This document shows, piece by piece, positions 7,578 through 15,102 of a DNA stretch of 45,069 nt (position 1 is the stretch's first letter; each line of letters opens with the position of its first letter). A program made the translations under genes and the position numbers. Below the pieces are notes generated by a model. That model worked only from the letters and a program-made list of their open reading frames with translations. It made no database searches and was not told the origin of the DNA. Source of the stretch: Spirochaetales bacterium (lineage in GTDB: Bacteria; Spirochaetota; GWE2-31-10; MWDO01); assembly GCA_017540815.1 (NCBI GenBank), contig JAFYAI010000101.1:1-45069 (forward strand). The letters are read 5' to 3'.

Positions 7578-8738
7578 ATGTCAGATTTAGTAATTACAAA
7601 TGCTATCAAATATGTAGGTGTTAATGATCATAAGATTGATTTATTTGAAGGTCACTACAATGTTCCGAATGGAATGGCATATAACTCTTACATTATTCTC
7701 GATAAAAAGATTGTTGTTGTTGATTCGGTAGATCAGCATTTTGGTAAGGAATGGCTGGAGAATATTGAGCGTGTGTTGGGAGATCTCACTCCTTCCGGAT
7801 TGATTGTGCAGCACATGGAGCCGGATCATTCCGCTAATATCGGATTATTTATGGAAAAATATCCGAATGCAAAGATAGTTTCTTCGGCAAAAGCATTTAC
7901 TATGATGAAGAACTATTTCGGAACTGATTATCCTGATCGTCAGATTGTAGTCAATGAAGACTGTGTTCTGGATCTTGGCAAACATGTGTTGAAATTTGTC
8001 GCCGCTCCGATGGTGCATTGGCCGGAAGTGATTATGACTTATGATACAACTGAGAATATTTTGTTCTCGGCTGACGCATTCGGTAAGTTTGGGGCATTGG
8101 ATGTCGATGAGCCGTGGGCAGATGAGGCTCGCCGCTATTATATCGGCATTGTCGGCAAATACGGACCGCAGGTTCAGGCTGTCCTGAAGAAAGCTGCTGC
8201 GTTGGATATTAAGACAATCTGTCCGCTGCACGGACCTGTATTGACAGATACTATACCGCAGTGCCTTGACCTTTATCAGAAGTGGTCGTCTTATACCCCG
8301 GAAAGTGACGGCATCTTGGTTGCTTATACTTCTGTTTATGGACACACAAAAGCGGCAGTAGAACTGCTTGTCGATACGCTTAAAGCTAAAGGCTGCAAAG
8401 TGGTGCTTCATGACTTGGCTCGAACAGATATGAGCCTTGCTGTTGCAGATGCGTTTAGATTTGGCAAGATCGTGTTGGCGACAACTACATATAATATGGA
8501 CATTTTCCCGTATATGAAAGAGTTTATCAACGGTTTGACAGAGCGTAATTTCCAAAATAAAACGATCGGACTTATGGAGAACGGATCATGGGCTCCTGCT
8601 GCGGTCAAGAAGATGCTGTCTATGCTGGAGACAAGTAAGAATCTTACATTCGTTGAGCCGACTGTTACCATTACATCGGCATTAAACGACACTTCCAAAG
8701 CTCAGATAGCTGCTTTGGCAGATGCAATAAACAGATAA
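7578..8738 (+). CDS. fprA: flavodiiron protein (A-type), O2/NO reductase
   Basis: 386 residues with two domains. The N-terminal metallo-beta-lactamase-like domain carries all expected diiron ligands: H79-x-E81-x-D83-H84 in HMEPDHSANI, H147 in VHWPE, D166 in SADAFG and H218 in LHGPV. The C-terminal flavodoxin domain starts near residue 252 (AYTSVYGHTKAAVELL) and binds FMN. Such enzymes reduce O2 to water or NO to N2O in the cytoplasm of anaerobes, taking electrons from rubredoxin or similar. The ribosome site is TTGGAG. It is a single gene ending inside a bidirectional terminator. Confidence 0.95.
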   Translation: MSDLVITNAIKYVGVNDHKIDLFEGHYNVPNGMAYNSYIILDKKIVVVDSVDQHFGKEWLENIERVLGDLTPSGLIVQHMEPDHSANIGLFMEKYPNAKIVSSAKAFTMMKNYFGTDYPDRQIVVNEDCVLDLGKHVLKFVAAPMVHWPEVIMTYDTTENILFSADAFGKFGALDVDEPWADEARRYYIGIVGKYGPQVQAVLKKAAALDIKTICPLHGPVLTDTIPQCLDLYQKWSSYTPESDGILVAYTSVYGHTKAAVELLVDTLKAKGCKVVLHDLARTDMSLAVADAFRFGKIVLATTTYNMDIFPYMKEFINGLTERNFQNKTIGLMENGSWAPAAVKKMLSMLETSKNLTFVEPTVTITSALNDTSKAQIAALADAINR

Positions 8739-8780
8739 AATAAAACAGTCTGACATCAGTCAGACTGTTTTATTTTATCT
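8733..8780. terminator. bidirectional terminator between convergent genes
   Basis: Perfect 21-bp inverted repeat with a six-base loop CATCAG. The stem includes the flavodiiron stop codon and ends four bases before the stop of the minus-strand gene. A/T runs flank the stem on both strands. Confidence 0.9.
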
Positions 8781-8784
8781 GAGG

Positions 8785-9252
8785 TTACATTTTTTCATAT
8801 TCTGCAGTGAAGAAGTGGATGACATTTCTATTCTTACTATCGCTCCATTTTACCCACGGATCACACGGAACTTCATTGCCGTCATCATCATAAGTGCATC
8901 CCATGTCTCCCATATTTACGAACAAATCGTCGCCACGCATTTCCCATTCTTGGGACTCATTTCTGAAAGAGAAGTGAGTATCTGTAAGGATAGGATTCTC
9001 TATTCCCTCATCTTTAAACAGTTTAAGCAATTCTTCTTTCGATTTGTTTTTTACATCATCTGGAAGCGGCATAAACATATATAATCTGCCGTCAGGATTT
9101 ATGTCTATTATCGTTTCCTTTTGATGCAGCAGATCTTTTTTTTCATCTTCGTCGGTGCATTCTGCGATTATCTCATCGATTGGCTTTGCGACGAATCCTT
9201 CATCTATACCGATGATCATCTTAGAGAGTTTCCATTTGCCTGTGTAATCCAT
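8785..9252 (-). CDS. hypothetical protein, possible lipocalin-like fold
   Basis: 155 residues, no signal peptide, acidic. It begins MDYTGKWKLSKMIIG, and the opening GKWKL with alternating beta-type segments (IIDINPDGRLYMFMPL, THFSFRNESQEWEMRGDDLFV) is what small lipocalin-like proteins show. No catalytic motif is seen. The start follows AAGGAGTCAAGA. It is first in reading order after the metallophosphoesterase and may share its transcript. I do not recognise a family. Confidence 0.6.
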   Translation of the reverse strand: MDYTGKWKLSKMIIGIDEGFVAKPIDEIIAECTDEDEKKDLLHQKETIIDINPDGRLYMFMPLPDDVKNKSKEELLKLFKDEGIENPILTDTHFSFRNESQEWEMRGDDLFVNMGDMGCTYDDDGNEVPCDPWVKWSDSKNRNVIHFFTAEYEKM

Positions 9253-9272
9253 TCTTGACTCCTTGTATTGGT

Positions 9273-10088
9273 TTATATTTTTTTTATCTCACATCCTATC
9301 CGAGTTTCTTCCATATTTATAACGCCGTATTTGCCGTCTTTGACAGCTCCAGGATTGAAATATGTAATGCCGTCAGCGGTAATGCTTTCTGAGAATTCGT
9401 GGAAATGTCCACAAAGTACAAGGCGAGGTTTAAGCCGCTTTGCCGCATTCGCAGCAGATACAGCTCCGATATTAGGCAGGTATGGCAGCTGATCCATAAA
9501 ACCGCGGACAGGGGAGTGGCAGACCATAATGCCGTTGGGCAGACTGCCTATCGTATCGAAGAATGCTGCCGCCTCATCTTCGTTAAATGCACCGAACTTT
9601 TTGATAAACGGCTCGCCTTTCTTAAGGCACTCTTCAATCGGTAAATATGAGATGCTGCCATTCTCGATCATGATGCCGCATGACGGCAGAATGAATTTCG
9701 CCGGTGAGTTCTTTGCAAACTCCCATATACGGCTCTCATCTTCTGTGAAGAATCTGCGGTATTCGATAAAGTCATCTCCGAGGCTGCGTGCGTAGCCGAG
9801 TCCTGTGAGATTGTATTCTGTGCCGCCGATATTTTCGGATAATTTTCGGAGATGGAGACTGCGGAACTTCGCCGTAAGTGCAAGCAGCTGATCATTATTG
9901 TCGCAGTTGCCCGGCACGAAGTAAGTATTCTCAGGCAGAATGTCTATAATCCGCTTAGCAACACTCATATCAGGATTAGCCGGATCAAGAATATCACCGC
10001 CGCAGATGATCATATCATAACCTGTCATACTGATTTTCTCAAGTGCTGAGATATTCTGATGAATGTCAGTGATAAATAGTATTTTCAT
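9273..10088 (-). CDS. calcineurin-like metallophosphoesterase
   Basis: 271 residues. Metal-binding motifs are in order: DIHQ (residues 8-11), GGDILD, GNCDN, CHSPVRG and GHFHEF near the C-terminus. These are the two-metal site residues of the YfcE/MPPE family, which hydrolyse phosphodiesters or phosphomonoesters. The substrate is unknown. It follows rsmG by two bases, with AAGGAC inside the rsmG end as ribosome site, so it is translated from the PfkB-rsmG transcript. Confidence 0.85.
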   Translation of the reverse strand: MKILFITDIHQNISALEKISMTGYDMIICGGDILDPANPDMSVAKRIIDILPENTYFVPGNCDNNDQLLALTAKFRSLHLRKLSENIGGTEYNLTGLGYARSLGDDFIEYRRFFTEDESRIWEFAKNSPAKFILPSCGIMIENGSISYLPIEECLKKGEPFIKKFGAFNEDEAAAFFDTIGSLPNGIMVCHSPVRGFMDQLPYLPNIGAVSAANAAKRLKPRLVLCGHFHEFSESITADGITYFNPGAVKDGKYGVINMEETRIGCEIKKI

Positions 10089-10090
10089 AT

Positions 10091-10726
10091 TCAGTCCTTT
10101 TTATGAAGCAAAACTATATTTCTCTGTTTGTCATTGAGATTATCTAATGGCACAATTGTGCTGTCCGCCTTATGACGCTTCTGCAGCAGCGTCAGCTCCT
10201 CGCTGATCGTCTCCATCCTGCCTTTGTAGAGAATGTAGCGGCCACCGCGGCTGAAATACTTCTTCGTCATATCGACGATCTCCTGTATCGGTTTGAACGC
10301 TCGGCATGTGATCACATCACTGCAAATGTCTGCTTCAGCGATTAGTCCGTTATGAATGTCGATATTGTTAAGTCTCAGATCACGCTTGGCATTCTGCAAA
10401 TACTCACATTTGCGGACGCTCTTGTCATACAAGTCGAAATGCTTATCAGGATAAACGATCGATAGCAGTATGCCGGGGAAGCCTCCTCCTGTACCAAGAT
10501 CAGCAATGTTATTATAATCAGTGAAAAACTTCGCTCCGATAAGACAGTCGCGGATATGATCTGTAAGAATGTCATCGGCGGTGAGTTTGCGGCTCATAAG
10601 ATTGAGAGTTTGATTAGCCTGCATTATATAATGAAGAAACTCCGCTGTTTTATCTGTAAACTTATCCGAGATACCGCATTCTGCCAGTATCGACTGTACT
10701 GACAATCCGAGTTTGTCACTGCTCAT
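10091..10726 (-). CDS. rsmG: 16S rRNA (guanine-527-N7)-methyltransferase
   Basis: 211 residues. It has the family's NLMSRKLTADDILTDHIRD opening and the SAM-binding IADLGTGGGFPGILLSIVYPD motif, then DKSVRKCEYLQ and VITCRAFKPIQEIVD. RsmG methylates G527 of 16S rRNA. The start overlaps the PfkB stop by four bases (ATGA), indicating translational coupling. Here it sits with a sugar kinase and phosphoesterase rather than with mnmG or parA. One GCACAATTGTGC palindrome lies inside the gene. Confidence 0.93.
   Translation of the reverse strand: MSSDKLGLSVQSILAECGISDKFTDKTAEFLHYIMQANQTLNLMSRKLTADDILTDHIRDCLIGAKFFTDYNNIADLGTGGGFPGILLSIVYPDKHFDLYDKSVRKCEYLQNAKRDLRLNNIDIHNGLIAEADICSDVITCRAFKPIQEIVDMTKKYFSRGGRYILYKGRMETISEELTLLQKRHKADSTIVPLDNLNDKQRNIVLLHKKD
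10150..10161. repeat. GCACAATTGTGC palindrome, copy 1 (inside rsmG)
   Basis: One of five exact copies of this 12-bp palindrome in the window; read here as T-I-V codons. Confidence 0.7.
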
Positions 10727-11637
10727 TTGATATACTGTTCGGCAAGAGCGTTGAGATCACGCTCGTCCATAAGTCCGGCAGATGCTCCGGACGCTCCGAC
10801 TTTGTAACCCGCGTAAAGTACAGCCTTCTTGATGGCGGTATACGGATCTTTGGTGCGATTATACAAATGACAGAAACAAGAGAACAGTGCTTCGCCAGCT
10901 CCGACAGTATTGATCACAGGGCGAACATCGATAGCCGGTATCCGTTCCATGTAGTTGTCGTCTTTCACAGCCAGCAATGCACCTTCTTTGCCGAGTCCGC
11001 ATACTACAATCGATGTGCCATACTTATCCATCATTGCCTGTGCAGTTGCTTCCGGTGTATCGGTGAGATTTTCATGTGAGAAGAATACAATATCCGCCGC
11101 TGCGATGAAGTCCTTGTTGTATTCGTCATCGATATCTGTAATTGTCTGAACATCAGTAGCAAGGAGTTTTTCCTTCTTATACTTGGCAGCGGCAGCCAGC
11201 AGCGGTCGGCAAAATTCTGTATTACACAGGATGATAAATGTGCATTCCCGTGCGGCATGCTCAAAGTATTCAGTAGGATAAGTCATTGACTGCAGGTCTT
11301 TCAGATCGCAGAATGTTCTTCGCTGACATTCATTGTCGAACAGGACAACGGAATTAACAGACTGTTTCATAACATTCGTGACAAACTTATCATATATCAT
11401 ATCCATCTTAAGTTTATCGCGGATAATCCTACCCATCGGGTCATTGCCGATGATCGACATAAAATCCACATTATCTCCGAGTGTTGTCAGAGCTTTAGCG
11501 ACATTGTAGCCGCCGCCTGATACTTCAGTCGTAACATCAAATCCAGGATAATCGACAGGTATATATTTAATAGGGAATTCTTTGACATTTACGGCGGTCT
11601 CCACATTGACCAAACCGCCTACAAGTATTTTTCCCAT
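10723..11637 (-). CDS. PfkB-family sugar kinase-like protein with GAGE instead of GAGD
   Basis: 304 residues in the ribokinase/PfkB fold. The N-terminal part has EVSGGGYNVAKALTTLGDNV, the substrate- and lid-region signature. The C-terminal anion-hole motif reads NTVGAGEALFSCF, whereas PfkB kinases have GAGD with Asp as catalytic base. The paralog at 22334 keeps GAGD and shares the opening (LVSGLVNIETPVSVRGFPI compared with VGGLVNVETAVNVKEFPI). Glu may still act as base, or the protein may be impaired or regulatory. The ribosome site is TAGGAGC. First gene of a transcript with rsmG and the phosphoesterase. Confidence 0.85.
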   Translation of the reverse strand: MGKILVGGLVNVETAVNVKEFPIKYIPVDYPGFDVTTEVSGGGYNVAKALTTLGDNVDFMSIIGNDPMGRIIRDKLKMDMIYDKFVTNVMKQSVNSVVLFDNECQRRTFCDLKDLQSMTYPTEYFEHAARECTFIILCNTEFCRPLLAAAAKYKKEKLLATDVQTITDIDDEYNKDFIAAADIVFFSHENLTDTPEATAQAMMDKYGTSIVVCGLGKEGALLAVKDDNYMERIPAIDVRPVINTVGAGEALFSCFCHLYNRTKDPYTAIKKAVLYAGYKVGASGASAGLMDERDLNALAEQYIK

Positions 11638-11755
11638 TATATTGCTCCTAAAATGTTTTTATTCAATCAAATTCAAGTATAACAAAAATAAATTTTATGT
11701 CAATCTTTTTTTTGTTAAAAAATGAATTATTTCAATTTTTAACAATTTTATCAGA

Positions 11756-11818
11756 TTGCCGTGTCGAGCACGGCAAAGACATTCTACCACTTGTCATTAT
11801 CGGGCTTGACCCGATAAT
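11756..11818. repeat. two small hairpins between rsmB-like gene and PfkB gene
   Basis: TTGCCGTG/CACGGCAA (11756-11776) and ATTATCGGG/CCCGATAAT (11796-11818). The second lies two bases past the minus-strand methyltransferase stop and may end its transcript, though no U run follows. The GCCGTG/CACGGC hairpin recurs in longer form at 33634-33670. Confidence 0.55.
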
Positions 11819-11819
11819 A

Positions 11820-12791
11820 TTATTTCTTCACAATCCTGCATACGAAGAAACCTTCCGCTTCCTGCGAAGGGATCACACGCAGGCAGTTTTTAAGCGATTT
11901 GTCAAACTTAGTCTCGCCAAATGATGTGAATCCTGGCATTGTATTTTTCATCTCCGGTAATTCCGCTCCGATTGGAACGATCTTGACTTCAGCACAATTG
12001 TCAAGCAGGTGCTGGACGACTTCTTCATTCTCGCGGATATTCAGCGTGCATGTCGAGTAGACTGCCGTGCCGCCGGATCGCAGCAGTGATATGCCGTGCA
12101 GGAGCATCTTCTTCTGGAGATTAGACAATGTGCGGCTCATGTTTGCCCGCCACAGTCCGTAACTCTGCCGATCGTAGAGATTGAACCGGCCTTCGCCGGA
12201 GCATGGAGCATCGATAAGTATGCGATCGAATAACCTGCCGCCCAAAGCGTCAAGAGTCAGCTTAGTGCTGTCACCGCACACAGTCTCAGCGTTGTTTACG
12301 CCGAGCAGATGCAGATTATGGTCCAAACGCTGTATACGCAGTTTGTCCTCTTCGGCAGCGATTATCTTGCCGGTATTGCCCATTATAGCTGCGATCTGAC
12401 TCGTCTTGCTGCCGGGAGCCGCCGCCATATCAAGTATCAGCTCATCCTTTTGCGGAGACAGGACAACCGGCGGTATCATGCTGGATGTACTCTGCAGATA
12501 TATTTTACCTGCGGCAGCCAAATCAGTCTTAAGCAGCTTATTGTCAGCTTCGTCGTCGAGGATATACGCATTCGGCAGGTATTGCAGCTCTCGAAACTTG
12601 AAACCGCTCTGCCTTAGCGTATCGACGACTTCTTTCTTCGTGCCGAGCAGAGTATTAATGCGGAATGTCGTCCTGCGTTTGGCTCGAAATGCCTGCAGTA
12701 TCTTGTCGAACACAGCCGGATCGAAAGTCTGCTCGATTATGGTCAGAGCCTCTTTGGGCATCTTCTTGTAAATATCGGTAATCGGTAACAT
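11820..12791 (-). CDS. RsmB/RsmF-type m5C RNA methyltransferase
   Basis: 323 residues of the NOL1/NOP2/Sun family. The SAM-binding motif is DMAAAPGSKTSQIAAIMG; the two catalytic cysteines lie in DAPCSGEGRF and STCTLNIRENEEVV. The N-terminal NusB-like domain of classical RsmB is absent, so it is closer in layout to RsmF/YebU or archaeal-type enzymes. Such enzymes make 5-methylcytosine in 16S rRNA or tRNA; the target is not readable from sequence. Start at 12791 follows a weak ribosome site; the gene appears monocistronic. Confidence 0.88.
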   Translation of the reverse strand: MLPITDIYKKMPKEALTIIEQTFDPAVFDKILQAFRAKRRTTFRINTLLGTKKEVVDTLRQSGFKFRELQYLPNAYILDDEADNKLLKTDLAAAGKIYLQSTSSMIPPVVLSPQKDELILDMAAAPGSKTSQIAAIMGNTGKIIAAEEDKLRIQRLDHNLHLLGVNNAETVCGDSTKLTLDALGGRLFDRILIDAPCSGEGRFNLYDRQSYGLWRANMSRTLSNLQKKMLLHGISLLRSGGTAVYSTCTLNIRENEEVVQHLLDNCAEVKIVPIGAELPEMKNTMPGFTSFGETKFDKSLKNCLRVIPSQEAEGFFVCRIVKK

Positions 12792-12860
12792 GGTGCGATT
12801 GTAGCATAAAATCCGAGAATTGTCAAAGGCATACGAAGCATTGCCCCTGCCTTCGGCACG

Positions 12861-12877
12861 CCCGACATTGTGTCGGG
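12861..12877. repeat. small hairpin in the 12792-12930 gap
   Basis: CCCGACA-TTG-TGTCGGG. The rest of 12792-12930 shows no gene; beyond it the gap to 13307 is filled by a promoter and RNA copy B. Confidence 0.4.
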
Positions 12878-12938
12878 TATCTTCATCAGCGATGGAGAGT
12901 GACTTTATACGATTTTCGAGCGATAAAATAAATTATTC

Positions 12939-12967
12939 TTGACATTTTTCGGATTATAATATACAGT
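12939..12967 (+). promoter_or_regulatory. promoter of structured RNA copy B
   Basis: TTGACA (12939-12944) is followed by TACAGT (12962-12967) at 17 bases. A perfect TATAAT (12955-12960) lies between but only 10 bases from TTGACA. The start would be near 12967-12974. The TTCTTGACA context matches copy A. Confidence 0.5.
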
Positions 12968-13210
12968 AAAAGCAGATGACAATAATATTTGGTAATGGAA
13001 TTGCCACTCCATGCCAAATAAAGATTTTTCAGAACACTTTCTCATTGAAGAACGGGGAACTCCATTGGAAATACCCGTATCGCAAATGGGCTGATAGGTT
13101 TTCTATAGTGTTCTGAGATTCTGATGCCCGTGGCAATTATTTTGCGATACGGGTTTATTGTGATTAATTTCAGAACACAGGAGGTTCTTTATGAGAACTT
13201 ATTTTTCTTC
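12967..13210 (+). ncRNA. structured RNA element, copy B (unrecognised class)
   Basis: Helices seen: 5' hairpin with TATTTGG 12986-12992/CCAAATA 13014-13020 and ATGGA/TCCAT around an 8-nt loop ATTGCCAC (13000-13007); that loop is fully complementary to GTGGCAAT at 13130-13137; a long-range stem 13029-13038 with 13107-13116; a 14-bp stem 13073-13086 with 13141-13154; GGGC 13088-13091 with GCCC 13126-13129; TTCTCAT 13039-13045 with ATGAGAA 13191-13197. TCAGAACAC recurs at 13170-13178, so GTGTTCTGA has two possible partners, which suggests a switch. It ends with AGGAGG, an 8-codon ORF and a 7-bp hairpin plus T-rich run. Every element has its counterpart in copy A at 2825-3066. Confidence 0.65.
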
Positions 13211-13217
13211 TTCATAA
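13191..13217 (+). CDS. 8-codon ORF at the end of RNA copy B
   Basis: ATG 13191 follows AGGAGG (13179-13184) by six bases and encodes MRTYFSSS then TAA. It mirrors MRTNYFFT in copy A. The same bases form the stem AGGTTCT/AGAACTT, so it may be only part of a terminator. Confidence 0.3.
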   Translation: MRTYFSSS

Positions 13218-13307
13218 TTTTATTGTAATTTTATTTTCGGTTTATTCATTTCAGGTATTTTATGACATTTTAGAAAAAATATAATTTTCAAACAAGAAGG
13301 AGACATT

Positions 13308-13907
13308 ATGTCGAAAAGATTTTTAGCAGTTATATTAATGATGATTTTAACGATCAGTGCATTTGCACAGGAAAGTGATGCAACATCACAGAGCGGTAAA
13401 GTACTAACGGATAAAGAGGTGAAGTTTAAGGAAAAAATATTAGACAAAAATGGTATTGATCCGTCAAATAAAGAGCAAATGCACAAACAATTTAAGAAAC
13501 ACTTAACAGCTGGTATCGTGCAGGCTGCCGTTAGTGAGGCGTTGTTAATCCCGCTTGGATCTGTATTCACAGTTTTAACTACTCTCAATATACTCTACGA
13601 CACAATAGGATATGATGATCCCTACGGAAACTCCCGACGGTGGAATGGTAAATTAGCTTGGTATCGTGGACCTTTTTTTGGTAATGGTTCTTATATCTTG
13701 CTGCCAATCGCAGTTTCTATGTTATTAGTAGGGTTAATTATAGATCCGTTAAGTGCGATTCATTTTATCAGAGCAGGTCGAACTTACAGTATCTATAAAA
13801 AGACTACCGGGCAGAGATTGATGTCATTCATACAGCGAACATCATTTGGCGGCGGCTACGATTGGGAAAGTAAAGAAGTTAATGTCACAATGGCGATAAA
13901 ATTGTAA
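13308..13907 (+). CDS. hypothetical exported/membrane protein
   Basis: 199 residues. The N-terminus MSKRFLAVILMMILTISAFA is a clear signal peptide with an AFA-Q cleavage site. After a charged segment (about 24-65) come two hydrophobic stretches: VQAAVSEALLIPLGSVFTVL and YILLPIAVSMLLVGLIIDPL. The last residues (VNVTMAIKL) could form a beta strand. I do not recognise a family. The start follows AAGAAGGAGACATT. It lies about 95 bases after RNA copy B; whether it is read from that promoter or its own is not clear. Confidence 0.7.
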   Translation: MSKRFLAVILMMILTISAFAQESDATSQSGKVLTDKEVKFKEKILDKNGIDPSNKEQMHKQFKKHLTAGIVQAAVSEALLIPLGSVFTVLTTLNILYDTIGYDDPYGNSRRWNGKLAWYRGPFFGNGSYILLPIAVSMLLVGLIIDPLSAIHFIRAGRTYSIYKKTTGQRLMSFIQRTSFGGGYDWESKEVNVTMAIKL

Positions 13908-13921
13908 CAGTTAAACAGCCT

Positions 13922-13966
13922 TTATGGGTATTAATTTCACAAAAATATGAAAATTAATACCCATAA
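13922..13966. repeat. long hairpin after the exported protein gene
   Basis: Arms starting TTATGGGTATTAATTT pair with the matching right arm ending AATACCCATAA across a short A-rich loop. It lies 15 bases past the stop and probably acts as its terminator, although the T run after it is weak. Confidence 0.6.
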
Positions 13967-13981
13967 CTTGACTTTTTCGTA

Positions 13982-14034
13982 AGGAATATTTATGTTACAC
14001 CCTCTGTTACAGAGGGCGTAACATAAATATTCCT
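13982..14034. repeat. 53-bp near-perfect inverted repeat
   Basis: AGGAATATTTATGTTAC and its complement enclose CCCTCTG-TTA-CAGAGGG, with single unpaired bases between the two stem segments. It sits right after the previous hairpin and before the nonulosonate synthase gene. It is longer than a normal terminator and may be a miniature mobile or REP-like element. Confidence 0.6.
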
Positions 14035-14112
14035 CTCATTTCATTTTCCTATTGACCATAATCCGAAAATGAGATATAATTATGCACAGGAGAGAAAGAT
14101 TGGGAGACAAAG

Positions 14113-15102
14113 ATGCAAGATTTATTCAATACCACCACCGACTCATTTGTGCTTGCGGAGATCGGGTTGAATCATAACAAGGATGTATCGCTGGCATGCA
14201 GAATGATTGACGATGCAATAAAAAGCGGTGCTGACGGAGTGAAGTTCCAGAGTTATATCACCGAACACTTGATGAGAGCGGATAATCCGGCTTATAATAT
14301 TTTCAAAGACTTGGAACTGTCTGCTGACGAGTTCCGCCAAATAGCCGATCACTGCAAAGCGGTGAATATCCCGTTCATCTCAACGCCATTCTGCCATGAG
14401 ACAGTAGAGATGTTAGCCAAACTCGATGTGCCGGCATTCAAGATTGCATCGTCGGATATAACTTATCTTGATCTCATTAGCCACGCAGCTTCATTTGGCA
14501 AGCCTGTTATCCTGTCTACCGGCATGAGTGACTTCCGGGAAATCGATAATGCAGTCGAGACCATTCTTGGGAAGAATAATAATCAAATAATAATCCTGCA
14601 CTGCATCTCCAAATATCCGCCGGCCGAAGAGGATCTGTGTCTCAATGCGATTGCCGTGTTGAAAAACCGCTATCCTCATTTTACGATCGGATTTTCGGAT
14701 CATACGCCTAATCCGACGGCTGCGGTGGCATCTCGTGCGTTGGGTGCGACATTCTTCGAGAAACATTTTACTTCGGATAAGAGTCTGCCGGGGCCTGATC
14801 AGGCGATCTCAACCGATCCGGATGAGATGAAGATCTACATCGATGCGATACATTCTGCGGACAGGATGTGCAGAACTCTGTCGGCTGCGGATAGGGCGGA
14901 TATGACGATCGCTCCGTTTGCAAGGCGCAGTTTGTTCGCAGAATGTGACATCTCGGCAGGTCAGACATTCTCAGCTGAGAATATAACAGCACTTCGTCCC
15001 GGCGATGGCATCCCTGTATCAGAGATGAACTGTATAATAGGAAAGCAGGCAGCACGGAATATCAAAGCCGGCACAAAACTGACGAGGGATGACATCAGAT
15101 GA
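14113..15102 (+). CDS. NeuB-family nonulosonic (sialic/legionaminic/pseudaminic) acid synthase
   Basis: 329 residues. The catalytic TIM barrel has AEIGLNHNKDVSLACRMIDD, GADGVKFQSY, FISTPFC, FKIASSDITYLDLI, ILSTGMSDFREI, LHCISKYPP, GFSDHTPNP and FFEKHFTSDKSLPGPDQA, the phosphoenolpyruvate and sugar-binding motifs of NeuB. The C-terminal part (FARRSLFAECDISAGQTFS...RPGDGIP) is an SAF/antifreeze-like domain. The enzyme condenses PEP with a six-carbon amino sugar. Exact sugar cannot be read. Its stop overlaps the start of the next gene (ATGA), a dehydratase/epimerase that could feed the same pathway, perhaps for surface or flagellar glycans. Confidence 0.9.
   Translation: MQDLFNTTTDSFVLAEIGLNHNKDVSLACRMIDDAIKSGADGVKFQSYITEHLMRADNPAYNIFKDLELSADEFRQIADHCKAVNIPFISTPFCHETVEMLAKLDVPAFKIASSDITYLDLISHAASFGKPVILSTGMSDFREIDNAVETILGKNNNQIIILHCISKYPPAEEDLCLNAIAVLKNRYPHFTIGFSDHTPNPTAAVASRALGATFFEKHFTSDKSLPGPDQAISTDPDEMKIYIDAIHSADRMCRTLSAADRADMTIAPFARRSLFAECDISAGQTFSAENITALRPGDGIPVSEMNCIIGKQAARNIKAGTKLTRDDIR

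Noticed and set aside
7845..8555. 236-codon minus-strand ORF
   Set aside because: Shadow of the flavodiiron gene, whose active-site residues are complete on the plus strand.
12967..13210. Cobalamin or T-box riboswitch as identity of the RNA elements
   Set aside because: GCCACT and GTGGCA strings are present, but their order and surroundings do not match either consensus, and copy A does not keep them.
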